DNA of 64,000 nucleotides, taken from Lepidostoma basale. Its lineage: Eukaryota; Arthropoda; Insecta; Trichoptera; Lepidostomatidae. Within the stretch, counting starts at the first letter, position 1, and each line of letters begins with the position of its first letter. Positions 10,925 through 22,900 of the stretch are shown one piece after another. Position numbers and translations under genes: made by a program. The notes beneath the pieces are model-generated. The model made no database searches, had not been told where the DNA came from, and was given only the letters and a program-made list of their open reading frames with translations. The stretch spans positions 674,412-738,411 of the forward strand of contig JAHDVF020000044.1 of assembly GCA_022606425.2 (NCBI GenBank), in the 5' to 3' direction.

Positions 10925-11815
10925 AATGTCATAAAAAACTTGTCATAAAAAACTTGTACGGCCTCATTCACGTCTGTTATAGAGCGAAGTTGATCCCAGT
11001 TTGCCTGAAAAAGTGCATCATAGAGGAAACTGAAATCACCATTGGAAAAATTCCAGCCCCTCCATGATACCGTGTCCGCAGTAGGGACCCTAGAATGGGG
11101 TCTTGAAGTCTCTATAATCAAGTCGAAATTTAAAGCAGGATGGTAAGAGTCCTCTTTCGTGAGGGGAGATTCGCCTCGAGAAACGGATACCGGAACTGTC
11201 GAAAATATTAAATCAAGTATTCTTTGTTTGGTATTCAGAATGCCATTGCACTGGACGAGTCCCAGCACCGAACACATAAATGAGATCTCCTCATCGACAT
11301 CCCTGCTCTGTGCCGAGTACAAATTAAAATCGCCCAGTAAAATGACACGCTTATCCCCAATTATTAGCAGGTTACAAAGAATATTATTAAAAAATAATCT
11401 ATAAGACTCTAAAGAACTCTGAGGAGGAAAATATATTACGCATATGTAAACTATCGTACCTCTATATGTGAGCTTAAGCCAAAGATCTTCATTGACCGTT
11501 TCCAACATAGAAAATCTCTGGATATCCATAGATTGTCCGTGTCTCACGGCCAACAAACACCCCCACCCTGCCTGTGAGCACTACAAGAGGACGCGCGATC
11601 TCTCCTAAACACAATAAAATCCGACGTGAATAGTTCCGAGCTCAAAACGCTATCACTAAGCAACGTCTCGGTCAAACATATTATATCAAAATCACATCCT
11701 GCTACCTCATTGTAAAACTCGGTGCATTTGGTATTTAACCCTCGTGCGTTTTGATAAAAACATTTTAATGAAGAGGAACAAGAAACAGGGGGAACAATAC
11801 TGGCCTCGCTTGTGT
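10819..11815 (-). pseudogene. LINE-C ORF2, endonuclease part, frameshifted
   Basis: Encodes the N-terminal APE-type endonuclease that nicks target DNA. The upstream frame shows YQNARGLNTK and CLTET (11780-11690). After a G-run near 11562 the frame changes and continues as LLGDFN (about 11340), ILDLIFS and DSYHPAL, the usual catalytic blocks, with DSYHP in place of the common SDH. The tandem duplication at 10928-10955 then breaks it from the reverse transcriptase. Two breaks mean this copy cannot make a full ORF2 protein. Confidence 0.85.
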
Positions 11816-11819
11816 CTAG

Positions 11820-12731
11820 TCATTTGACTTTAGGCAAGTGCGGAGTTACCACCCTATTATCCCATTCCTTTACATATGAATGACGTGGCCAATGACAGGG
11901 CTTTAAAACTTCACCAACAATTTCTGAAGGTATACCCAATTTGAACGAGGCATAATCTCCCCTCGACTTGATTTTGAAGACCTTGAATGCGGCCGTACTG
12001 ACAATCGAGGTAAGGTATTTGATAAGGTCATCTGCTGTGGTATCCTTGTGCAGGGGGTAGAGGTGATAAAATGTCATTTTTTTGTTTACTGAAACGTCAT
12101 CACTGCGAAGTTTACCGCGCACCACACGACCTCTGCGGGTTCCCTTCGCCACTTTCCAATCTTCCGCCACAGTCGCAGGTGTCGAGGCCGTTTCCGTGGA
12201 TTCCAGGGTCTCCGATGGCTGGTCCTGGTTGGGCTCAGAAGGGCACGTTTCTGGAGAGGAGCGCTGGGAGTTGGCCTTCCGCTTACTGGAACCGGCAGAC
12301 ACAATGGTAGTAGATATGTCCCCCGTCCCTCTCAGCACACCAGCCGTAAGGGACCTCGTCATCATTCTTCTCGGTTGGCCAACCGCTGCTGCAGTCGAAT
12401 ACAGCCTAGGAGCAGGGACCGGGACCACAGCAGGAGCCCGAGTGCGACCAGGAGCGATGACAGACGCCACAGGGGGCGCTGGGCAAGTGGGAGATACTGT
12501 TACAGCAGTAGGCGGAGCGGAGACGGACAGAAGAGATGCAACTTGATTGCTCGGTGGATCCTCGGCTGAGGGCAAGCCATTCATCCGTCCTCCACATACA
12601 CATTCACTCATTTTTTGTAACAGTATGGCCACTGCGGAGTTAATTAAGTCCACTTTTAAGTGGAGTGATTTTATCTCACAGAGCATATTTAGGGAATCAC
12701 TCATTTTGTAAATAAATAATTTGAATAACAA
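11820..12731 (-). CDS. LINE-C ORF1, RNA-binding-type protein
   Basis: A 303-residue open frame directly upstream of ORF2. The middle is rich in Pro, Ala, Ser and Thr. The C-terminal 90 residues (FYHLYPLHKDTTADDLIKYL, then a segment ending in HSYVKEWD) resemble the compact RRM-like ends of CR1-type ORF1 proteins, which bind the element's RNA. No zinc knuckle is visible. The stop codon lies a few bases before the ORF2 reading frame, suggesting stop-restart or overlapping translation. The function is inferred from position and layout. Confidence 0.75.
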   Translation of the reverse strand: MLFKLFIYKMSDSLNMLCEIKSLHLKVDLINSAVAILLQKMSECVCGGRMNGLPSAEDPPSNQVASLLSVSAPPTAVTVSPTCPAPPVASVIAPGRTRAPAVVPVPAPRLYSTAAAVGQPRRMMTRSLTAGVLRGTGDISTTIVSAGSSKRKANSQRSSPETCPSEPNQDQPSETLESTETASTPATVAEDWKVAKGTRRGRVVRGKLRSDDVSVNKKMTFYHLYPLHKDTTADDLIKYLTSIVSTAAFKVFKIKSRGDYASFKLGIPSEIVGEVLKPCHWPRHSYVKEWDNRVVTPHLPKVK

Positions 12732-12979
12732 TTAACTGTCACTTGTTGTGGGAGCGATCGTGGTGACAATCGTGGTGTAATGGGGGTAGGCCGCACAAGT
12801 GTCAAATAGTTTTGGGTCAAACTCGCAAACACTGAGGAGCAGCTCCACGATAATAGTCACAAAATAATCACCAACTTTACAATATTACAACAGTTGTAAT
12901 TATAGTTGTGGACAATGCCACAAACCAAAATAAACTAAAAAGTACAGAGGAACAAAAATTCAACTGTGCACTGTTATAA

Positions 12980-13205
12980 GTCCATAGACACTTACTTCTT
13001 TTCCCACTCACGCTGCTTGTGTACAAATTTTTAACCATTCTACTCTCATCCATTCGTTCCATATGTCCGAACCATCTCAGGGATCCTTTTTTAATTTTAT
13101 TCATGATGCAGTCATCTGCCTTACATTTCTTTCTTATTTCATCGTTCGGTATTCTATCATACAACGTTTTCCCGCACATTCTTCTCAGTGATCTCATTTC
13201 TAAGT
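12980..13205 (-). mobile_element. LINE-A fragment, internal
   Basis: Minus-strand coding remnant of the LINE-A C-terminus (GSLRWFGHMERMDESRMVKNLY). No 3' tail is present. It ends 100 bases before the SMIM12-like exon. Confidence 0.82.
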
Positions 13206-13307
13206 TTAAATGAATCCTTCTTCAGTGAATCGTGTGTTTTGAATGATCAGATGGAACTTTATTATTATCGTAACATCAAAATGACGATACTATTATGTTA
13301 ATCTCAC

Positions 13308-13437
13308 CTTTGTACGGAGTATATTTATCTGATAGTAAATTTTCTAAATTATATCCTATGACGCCAATGAGAGCTGCAAATGGCAGAGTTACGTAGGGAG
13401 CTCTGGATCTTAAAATTTGCCATATCAACGGCCACAT
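13308..13437 (-). CDS. SMIM12-like small membrane protein, first coding exon
   Basis: The minus strand reads a start codon directly after a TTATGTTCCAG acceptor, 43 codons, and a GTGAGAT donor. The peptide starts MWPLIWQILRSRAPYVTLPF and continues with a hydrophobic stretch ending IGYNLENLLSDKYTPYK. This matches the conserved start of the SMIM12 family (Met-Trp-Pro, APYVT, GxxGY-x-LE), a small single-pass membrane protein. The second half of the family (a charged tail of about 45 residues) should lie on a further exon at lower coordinates, but I could not find it in this window. The acceptor next to the ATG implies an upstream non-coding exon, perhaps near the Lac promoter. Identity rests on recall of the family. 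Confidence 0.68.
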
Positions 13438-14025
13438 CTGGAACATAATAAAATATTTGTTTTATCATCTAAAAAAATACGTAGACAGAAGTAAAGGCAC
13501 AAACATTCTATATTATTAGAATAATTTCCATTTTAAATATACATTTATACAATAAAACTGTTAGTTAAGTCATGTTAAACAATCAACGGTAAATAAAATG
13601 TATCATATGATGAAAGAATGTTAGTTTAATTGCAACAATAAAACAAATTAATGAAAATATGAGTGAAATAAACTACTGTTAGCCGTGTAATAATGTTGTT
13701 TACAACAATATTGAAGAGAATTGTGAAATAAATAAATATAAAAGACATTTACGTAACCTTTAAAATCAAAATTGATAAGAAATAACTGGCGGCTTTATTT
13801 TAGGTTAGAGTAAAAATAAAATGTCAAAGTAGGTTTTGTGATGATTCCTGTTTTACCGATTTTTTACCCATTTCTCGCCATTTTTACCCAATACTCGCCA
13901 TTTTTTACAAAATTTTTCGTAAATATAGCAATACCAATTATACAGCTTTAAGATTTGGTTCTTCTGTTATATGGAGGTTTAGCTCTTATGGCCATTCCTT
14001 GATGGAAAGATTATTGGTTTATGTG
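13438..14025. promoter_or_regulatory. possible upstream region with repeated CTCGCCAT motifs
   Basis: No exon recognised. 13868-13925 has CTCGCCATTTTTAC and ACTCGCCATTTTTTAC. The same motif recurs at 16770-16825 just before Lac. The core GCCAT with following T-run resembles YY1/Pleiohomeotic sites. A regulatory role is inference. Confidence 0.3.
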
Positions 14026-14029
14026 GGGC

Positions 14030-15055
14030 ATAGTTTGTAAAGAGTGAAGGCGAATCTTTCTTATATACGCCTTGGTTTGATATCACGAAGGGTGTTAAGC
14101 AGGGCTGCGTGATGTCTCCATGGTTGTTCAATCTGTATATGGACAAGTGTATGAAAGAACTTAAAGGTATAAATGCTGGTGCTAAGATGAGTGATCTGTC
14201 TGTAAACTGTCTGCTTTACGCGGACGATGCCGTTCTCGTTGCGGAGAGTGCGGACGAATTACAAGTCTTGGTGTCGAGAATGAATGAGGTATGCAAGTCA
14301 AATGATTTAATGATGAATGTCGGAAAGTCAAAGGTGATGGTTTTCGAAAGGGAAGAGCAAATGACAGTTTGTAATATAAGTGTGAACGAAGAGAACTTGG
14401 AACAGGTGAGGAAATTTGTGTATTTAGGTAGTATGTTCACAGCAGATGCCCGAACGGATAGTGACGTCGAAAGAAGGGTTGGTGCGGGTAACAAAGTGAA
14501 TGGAGCTTTAAAAATAGTTATTGGAAACAAGAATTTATCAATGAAAGCGAAAACGGCCGTTCACAATGGAGTTCTGTCCCAACCTTAATGTATGGAAGCG
14601 AAGCATGGAACTGGCAAAAGAAGGATGAGAGTAGAATAAATGCGGTAGAGATGAGGTCCCTAAGACGTATGTGTGGTAGAACGATATACGACAGAATCTC
14701 AAATGCTGATATAAGAAAGGAATGTAGAGCGGAAGAAGGTATAATGAACAAAAATTATGAAAGCGATCACTGCGTTGGTTCGACATATGGAACGCATGGA
14801 TGGAGAAAGAATGGTTAAGAAAGTATACGTTAATGATGAAATGGGGTACGAAGTCGAGGCAGACCGAGGAAAACATGGCATGACCAAATTAATCAAATTT
14901 TAAAGGTTGGTCATGTTAGAAGTCGGAGGAATCGACGTGCGTGTATGACTCGTTGTATGAATGTGGAGGAATCTAAAGAGGTTTGCCAGGATAGAGTAGT
15001 GTGGCGGTCCATTCTCTCTGCCTACCCCTGCGGGGAAACGGCGTGATGGTTTGTT
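14030..15055 (+). mobile_element. LINE-A with reverse transcriptase core
   Basis: The longest LINE-A copy here. It includes the RT blocks KGVKQGCVMSPWLFNLYMDK and LLYADDAVLVAE (14085-14245) with the catalytic YADD intact. Then come KSKVMVF, FVYLGSMFT and the C-terminal segment. A deletion at about 14580 shifts the frame (second frame 14588-14818). The 3' hairpin is at about 15025-15045, and the tail is GTTT-rich rather than GTTA. 5'-truncated. The style fits the RTE group. Confidence 0.88.
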
Positions 15056-15261
15056 TGTTTGTGTGTTTGTAAGTCTCGCATTTTTTCAGCCAGGGCTGCA
15101 TTGATGATATATCAAATGAACCAGAGTAAGTTGAGAAAAATCTTATTATTTTCGAGATGATAATGGCTTTCACGGGGGACGGGAAGAAGAGCAGTGTCTG
15201 AAAGTGGAGATGTTGGGAGATAGCATCCTTTTTGAGAACATTTTATTTGATAAAACAATAA

Positions 15262-15445
15262 TAACTAACTGACTAACCATCACACAGTCTCCCCGAAAGG
15301 GTAGGCAGAAAGAATGGACTGTCACATTTTAACCGATGCGGCACTCCATCCTTCTCTTTTCGCCCCGCGAGAGACGCGGTGTGATGGGTTGCGAACCTCA
15401 TCGCCACCAATAGGCATCTCCCACGCACACTTAAATCGTCCAACA
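15262..15445 (-). mobile_element. SINE-3, palindromic, LINE-A-tailed
   Basis: Contains a 111-bp inverted arrangement (15277-15387) that begins CCATCACAC and ends GTGTGATGG. One arm is the LINE-A 3' tail, the other a diverged inverted copy of it. Beyond it lies a 45-bp module with GGTTCGCAACC (complement here), a good B-box match. The same structure occurs at 37757-37942. Confidence 0.7.
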
Positions 15446-16147
15446 TTTACAAAATAAATCTAAAACAAATCATATAAAATAAAATAAAATAACAAAATAA
15501 AATTTTTAACACATAGTGTTCATTTTAGATGGTGCACTTGTTGACATGCACGATCCGGACTTTTGTGATAATTAGATTTATGTTACTCGCATCCACTGTT
15601 TTTTTTTTAATAAGCTGCAATTAGGTACTTAAAGCAATCAAACATTAAAAATAAGGGACAAAATTCGTATTACGGTATTAAGAGAAAGAGGCTCATGGTA
15701 AATATATTATTTAAATAGGCTTCATTTAATTCAAATATGGAAAATATTCTGGCTGATCTGGGCAAGGCTGGGCGAATCGGACTGCTGGTAGCAAAAAGCG
15801 CAGGATCGAGGAGCTTGGAGGAAATCTATCAAGGAGCATAAAACTCTTCAAGAGTTGTGTGGCCATAGGAAATAAGTAATTCCAATATTGTTTCCAAGGA
15901 ATATGACTCCACGTGAGTTATTAGTATATCTGCGCACCTGGAAACGACACAAATTCAGCAAAACCTTCCACCACAGTAGCAAGAGAATAGGAGAGAAAAG
16001 ACATTTTCAGGGTCATCCCTACAAAACTGTTGGCCAATAACATGAAAAAGAAGAAGACATTAATAAAAAGTTTTACTTATAAATGAAACTGCTCATTGTG
16101 ACAGAGGAAAAAGGAATACAGCCAAATCAAATAAATTATTATTATTT
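15446..16147. other. stretch with no recognised gene; possible LINE remnant
   Basis: 15740-15840 reads as a worn retrotransposon C-terminus (GLLVAKSAGSRSLEEIYQ), but this is weak. Nothing else recognised. Confidence 0.35.
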
Positions 16148-16576
16148 AAAGTTTCAATCCTTGAAGTTAACTCAATGAACAGACTGGAAGCATTTGAAAT
16201 GTGGCTCCATCGCCGAATGCTCAGACTTCCCTGGACAGACATAGTTACCAATACCGAAGTCCTGAGGCGAGCTAGAGTTGACAGGGAACTGTTATCAACT
16301 ATCAAGGTTCGAAAGATCTCACATCTGGGTCATATTATACTGCATGGGGAAAAGTACCACCTTCTCCAACTGATATTGAAGGGGAAATTGAGGGACGCCG
16401 AGGGCCCGGAAGGAGACAAATGTCCTGGCTGCGAAACGTGAGGGAGTGGACCGCCATCCGAAGTGTGGAGGAGCTGTTCCGAGCGGCGCAGGACAGGTAT
16501 AGGTTCGCCAAGGTGATCGCCAACGTTGGGGGGACCCGACAGGGCACTTGAAGAAGAAGAAGAAAGTTTCAATCCT
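16148..16576 (+). mobile_element. RTE-B' fragment with 14-bp target duplication
   Basis: Encodes a short RTE C-terminus (MNRLEAFEMWLHRRML, KISHLGHI), ends in (GAA)n, and is flanked by AAAGTTTCAATCCT at 16148-16161 and 16563-16576. The insert is 16162-16562. Related minus-strand copy at 44193-44626. Confidence 0.88.
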
Positions 16577-16769
16577 AGGGATTGGTTTGCAGCAAGTCTA
16601 ATAGATTTGCAGGTTCTTGGAATGCCACTTGGGCCTTTTTAATGTGGTAGTTTTCCGTTGCTTTCGTTAATTAGACAAAATGTTGTTTTTTTTTGTCATA
16701 TTGCATTATGAAATCATGACAATTCTTATAAATATCATAGTTTGCTGATTCAAATGGAATTATTGTATT

Positions 16770-16940
16770 CTCGCCATAAAGTTTCTACACGCTAGTAAAT
16801 AAAAAATCTCGCCATTTATTACCAGTCAGTTTTCACAGTGTTGCCAGTTGATGATTTATATATTCAATACTCGCTACTAACAGTCGCATAGTCGTTGAAA
16901 CTGCAACGAATCGAAAACAGTTTTATTTTTCCACTATAAA
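16770..16940 (+). promoter_or_regulatory. putative Lac promoter and 5' UTR
   Basis: Directly upstream of the Lac start codon. It has TTCTCGCCATAAAG and ATCTCGCCATTTATTAC, and an insect-type initiator match TCAGTT at 16826-16831, about 110 bases before the ATG. No clear TATA box at the expected distance. The transcription start is inferred. Confidence 0.35.
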
Positions 16941-16995
16941 ATGGCGGGTGTGTGGATTGTTAGTGCTGTGATATTTAGCATTATTCTTAATAGCG
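16941..16995 (+). CDS. Lac: Lac exon 1, signal peptide
   Basis: Start ATGG after CTATAAA. It encodes MAGVWIVSAVIFSIILNSG, a short hydrophobic signal sequence, and stops in phase 1 before GTGAGT. The start is chosen because it is the only ATG that yields a signal peptide joined in phase to exon 2. Confidence 0.88.
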
Positions 16996-19900
16996 GTGAG
17001 TCATGGAACTTTTTTATTATTAAAACTTCGTTTCGCACTGCTTAATGATGAATATTACGCCAAGTCAACAATTAATGGTCCCATTTAATTCGAGCATTCT
17101 CGAAAGACGCTAACATTGTCTGGAACCCGTATACTGTTTACATGTTAATTAGTGAGCAAGCCTACCTTATAGGTGTCACACCCATTTTATATAAGTTCGC
17201 GCGGTTAAATCGCACAGAAACAGAAATTTTTACGTACATTTACAATTAGAGTTTTAAATTTTAATATACAATTCTTCAAAACAACGTGTTAATAGTTTGC
17301 GTTTTTTTTTAACAAATAGATCACCTGTCCTATTGTGATTTTTTTTGTATGTTTGCGCAATTTTTTGCATTCAAAACACGTTTTATTAGGTTAAAGTTTT
17401 ATCAATTTTGTAAATTACTCATCAAATATATACTATTAACACATACATCCACTGTATTCTGAGAGTTTTTACCTGTTCGTATGCATTTTACAGTTCGCTG
17501 CGTAAACATAATGATATATTTATACCCTTTGTAATTAGGTGCATCCTTTGTAGTTTTTCAGTTGAAATAACGGCGCTCAATCCTTAAATTTACGTCTAAA
17601 CATAGTTTAAACATTATTGTAGAAGTATATCAGTTTATCAGTTTATTTCATTTCATCAATAGACATTACAAAATTAATTTTTAAGGCATCTATTGAGAAC
17701 AGGTAAAATAATATATTGGTAAAATAATAATATACTACCAGAAACGCATGAGAGATGGTTGAACATTAGGAAGACAGGATACCCTCCAGAATTAAGAGTA
17801 TTTGCCTTCTGAACGTACTTTCACTGATATGAAAGACGTCGATTTCCGAGGAGACCGCGTTCAGCAGATTGATTGCTCTTCCCACCGGTGTCACCAGAGC
17901 CAGGTTGGTTCTAGCGGCGGATAGGTAAAACAATCTATGCTGGCGCTGTCGGAGATATCTGTCGGGAACAAAAAGACCTACACCCTCCAGCACGGCTGAG
18001 TTTTCAAAATATCCCCTAATAAGCCTAAAGAAATGGGTTATGAGAAACCCGTCTCTTCGAAGCTGCAGAGAATTAGACCCCAACATTCCCAAAAGAAACG
18101 CTGTGGGATAGAGCCATGGATAGCTACCATACTCCTTCATGTAGAGATACCTCAGAAATTTTTTCTGAACCCTCTCCAGCATAAGGGAATATCTCGCCTC
18201 GTGCGGACTCCATATCACAGAACCACTTTCGAGTCTGCTCCGAACCAATGAATTGTATAGTACTCTGAGCACATTGGGATCTCTGAAAACCCTTCCGGTC
18301 CGAATTATGAAGCCCAACATCTTCAGCGCAATGCCACAAATTCTCTCAACATGAGCATGAAAGGTTAATCTACTCTCATAGATGACCCCGAGATCTCTCA
18401 TAGTGGATACATGTGCCAACTGCTGGTTATTCATCGTGTATCTATGATATATAGTTCTCCGTGCTCTCGTAAAAGATAACATTACGCACTTAGAGACATT
18501 GAATTTCATATGATTACTGTGACTCCAGGTAACAATATTATTAATATCCGACTGAAGGCGTAGACAGTCGTCAGGATTATTTATGTTTAGGAATAATTTC
18601 AGGTCATCGGCAAATAAAAGAAATCGCGAGAAGTTTATTACCTTCGCAATATCGTTTATGAATATAGTGAAGAGGAGTGGGCCAAGGTTCGAACCCTGTG
18701 GCACCCCTGAATAAACAAAAAAAGGTTCCGATTGAAAAATTATAGAAATATATAGAAATATATCTACTGAAGCAAAAATACTGTACGTAATGGAGTTCTA
18801 TTGCCAACGCTTATGTATGATGAAAGTAGGATAAATGCCGTAGAAATAAGATCACTGAGAAGAATGTGCGGAAAAATGATATATAATAGAATATTGAACA
18901 AGGAAAAAAGGACGAATAAGGTGAATGGTTGAGTCATAAGTAAAATTAAAATGATCCCCGAGATGGTTTGGACGTATGCAATGAATGGAGTAGAGAAGAA
19001 TGGTTAAAATATTGTATACAAGCAGTGTGAGTGGAAAGAGAGGCCTCGGAAGACCAAGGAAAGCACGGCATGAGCAAATTAATCAAATACTAAATGTCTA
19101 AAATATTGACGAGTGTGCATGCTACGATGAATGAATGTAGAGGAAGTTTGAGAGGTATGTCAGGACAGCAGAATGGCAGTCCCTCCTCTCTGCCTACCCC
19201 TCTAGGAGAAGGCATGCTGATTAATTTCTTTTAATTTTTCCACATTTATCCTACTTTCATCCTTCTGTTGCCTGGTTTAAGCTTCATTTCATACATAAGG
19301 GTTAGCTCTAGAACTTCATTATGTACTGTGTGGAATAGAGCCACGGATAGCTATCATACTCCCTCATGTAGAGATACCTGAGAAATTTTTTCTGAACTCT
19401 CTCCAGCATAACGGAATATCTCGCCTCGTGAGGACTCCATATCACAGAACCACTTTCAATTTTATTAATATTAATATAATGCCAATAAAATGTATGGAAG
19501 CGAAGCATGGAACTGACAAAAGAAGGATGAAAGTAGAATAAATGCAGTAGAAATAGGATCTCCTAGATGAATGTGTGATACTCTATGTATGATAGAGTGT
19601 CGAATGAAAATATAAGAAGTGAATGCGGTGCGAATGATGGTGTCATGAACAAAATAATGAAAGGATCATTAAGATGGTTTGGACATATAGAAAGAATGAA
19701 TGAAGAAATAATGGTAAAAAAATTAGAAATAGAGGAAGACCGAGGAAAACGTGGCACGATCAAATAAATCAAATATTAAATGTCGGCCATGTGAGGAGTC
19801 AGAGAAATCGACACGCGTGCATGACACGATGTATGAATGCTGAGGAAGCGAGAGAAATATGTCAGGAAAGAAAAGTGTGACAGTCCATTCTTTCTGCCTA

Positions 19901-22900
19901 CCTCCGGGGAAATGGCGTGATGGTTAGTTAGTTAGTTAGATTTTTTATTATTTTATATCTATAATTTTAAAATGTCTAACCACAAAGGAAGTGCTTCATA
20001 TGAAAATTATGTATCATTGTTACAGTTAATTTATGAATTTGTCATGAATCAGGGCTGCAGGAAGCGTCCAAAGAAATTATTCACACCATCAATAGTACCA
20101 TTGTTGACTCATCTATAGATTGAGTCACTTCCAATCTGATTGACTCAATTGTGCCCTTATAACCATCATTGGACAGAATTCTCACCCCACATTGGACTAA
20201 CCAATGTGTAGATGCACATATCAAGACTTGTTAAGTCTACTTTCTTCCAACTGAGACAGCTGAAACATATAAGGAGATATTTACCTATTGATGAAGAAGC
20301 TAGGACCCTCGTAAATTCTTTTGTAGAGATTATTCAAATCAAATCAGTTTATTTCATCAACAGACATTACAAAATAAATTTTTAAGGCATCTATTGAGAA
20401 CAGGTAAAAATAATATATTGTGTATAGCATACTACCGAGCAAGCGACTTACAAGCAATGCTCTCAAAGTTTGATGAACCCTGCTCAAAATACAACATGAT
20501 CATATCCATCCCAAAAACGAAGTGTATGACATTCTCAAGAAATCAACGGAGATGCGAAGTCTCCGTACGCCAGGAGGAAATTGAACAGGTGGACCAATTC
20601 AGATATCTCGGAAGCGAAGTAACCAGCTCTAATGACCTACCCAGAGAAGTAAGGTCACAGGTAGATAAGGCTGCAGCGGTTGCAGGGGAAACAAGGACAT
20701 CAGGACTGACAGCAAGGTATGCATTTATAAGACCTGTGTTCGACCAATCCTCATTGGCATTGAATCGAGGGCGGACACAGTTAAGACAAAGAGCATGCTC
20801 AGGACAACCGAGATGAAAACACTCCGCGCTATAGCTGGCAAGACCCTACGTGATCGAGTTAGGAATACAGCAATCCGAGAAATCTGTGAGGTCGAAGATG
20901 TGGTCAGATGGGGACGTCAAAGACGGTGATACTGGCATCAACATGTAGAAAGAATGAGCTCAAATAGGATACCACACATAGCTCTCCATGGAACGCCAAA
21001 CGGACAACGCTGACCAGGAAGACCCCCGAAACGGTGGAGAGAAAGCTGGAGTTCAGCGTCTCAAAAGTGAAGAAGAAGAAGAAGAAGTATACTACCAGAA
21101 ACCCATGAGAGATGGTTCAACACTAGGAAGACAGGATACTCTCTAGAATTAAGAGTTTCATTAATTTCACTATATGAAAGACGTCGATCTCCGAGGAGAC
21201 CGCGTTCAGCAGACTAATTGCTCTTCCCACCGGTGTCACCAGAGGCAGATTGGTTCTGGCGGCCGGAAGGTAAAACAATCTATGCTGTCGGAGATATATC
21301 TATCAGGGACAAAAAACCGAACACCCTCAAGTACGTCCGAGTTCTCGAAGTATCCCCTAATTAATCTAAAGAAATGGGTTATTAGATGTCCATCTCTTCG
21401 AAGCTGTAGAGAATTGGTTCCGAGCATTCCCAAAAGAAATGCCGTGGGATAGAGCCAGGGATAACTACCATACTCCCTCATGTAGAGATACCTCAGAAAT
21501 TGGTGAAGCTAGGACCCCCGTAAATTCTTTTGTAGTGTCACATATAGATTATTGCAATGGAATGTACGCTGGATTGCCAAATAATCAATTAAGCAGAATA
21601 CAAAGCGTATTCAATGCTGCTTCCCGATTGATTATGATGATGATGAACAACCAGCAACTAACACACGTATCTACGATGAAGGATCTCGGGATCATCTATG
21701 AGAGTAGGTTGACTTCGTGCACATATCGAGAGGATTTATGGCATTGCACTGAGGATGTTGGGGTTCATTGTCCGGACCGGAAGAGTTTTCAGAGATCCCA
21801 ATGTGCTCAGAGATCTATACAACGCGTTGGTTCGGAGCAGACTCACGAGGCGTGATATTCTCTTATGCTGGAGAGGGTTCAGAAAAAAATTCTGAGGCAT
21901 CTCTACATGAGGGAGTATGGTAGTTATCTGTGGCTCTATCCCAGGGCATTTCTTTGGAGGATGCTGTTTTTTTTGTCCCCGACAGAAAATCCTCCAGAGA
22001 AGGCAAGAGGAAACCACTCTGGGCAAACTCCTCAGGACATCATTATGAATGGCTGACACAGGACAGAGAGGCCTATGCCAGGGTGACAGCCGACTTACAT
22101 GGCTGGAGTTCTAGTGCCAACCCTTATGTATGAAGTGAAGCTTAAGCCCGGCAATAGAGGATGAATGTTGAGGAAGCGAGAGAAATATGTAAGAAAAAAA
22201 GTGTGGCAGTCCATACATTCTGCCTACCCTTTTGGGGAGACGGTTTGATGGTTAGTTAATTTTTTTTATCATTTTCCACACATGTCTAAGAGATCTCATT
22301 TCTACTGCATTTATTCTACTTTCATCCTTCTTTTGCCAGTTCCATGCTTCGCTTTCATACATAAGCGTTGGTACAAGAACACCATTGTGCATTTTAGTCC
22401 AATTACTGTATAAGACTTTTGATTCTTGTGACATGTGATAGGTGGCTAATCTATGAAACATTGTTTTTCCCTTGTTCCAGGACTTTGTCAAAGGACTCCG
22501 ACCATCTCCTACATAACGCAGGAGCAGATAAAGGACATAGGAGGCACCGTGGAGCTAGACTGCTCCGTGCAATATGCCCAGGAATATCCCGTCTTATGGG
22601 TAAGTCTATATGCTGATCTAAAATTCAAACTGCTAAACATGATTGCTTCGGGATCGACGTCTTTCATATTTGTGAAAGTACGTTCAGAAGACAAATACTC
22701 TTGACTTTGGAGAGTATCTTGTATTCCTAATGTCGAACCATCTCTCGTGCGTTCCTGGCATTATGTATTTATTATATTTTACCTGTTTTAAATAGATGTC
22801 TTAAACTATAATTGTTGTTTGTAATATCTTTTGAGGAAATATACTGATTTGATGTATGAATGTAGAGGAAGCTTGAGAGGTATGTCAGAACAGAGCAGCA

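Larger units (their letters stand above)
8815..12880 (-). mobile_element. LINE-C, nearly complete CR1/jockey-like element
   Basis: A full two-gene non-LTR layout on the minus strand: ORF1 (12731-11820), then ORF2 with apurinic endonuclease (about 11780-10930) and reverse transcriptase (10924-8936), then a short 3' region with an AATGA-type tail. ORF1 is intact. ORF2 is broken by a frameshift near 11560 and by a 14-bp tandem duplication at 10928-10955. The 5' boundary is approximate, within 12850-12900. Confidence 0.9.

Noticed and set aside
12071..12569. Plus-strand open frames up to 154 codons
   Set aside because: Antisense to the LINE-C ORF1, which has the better protein and fits the element layout.
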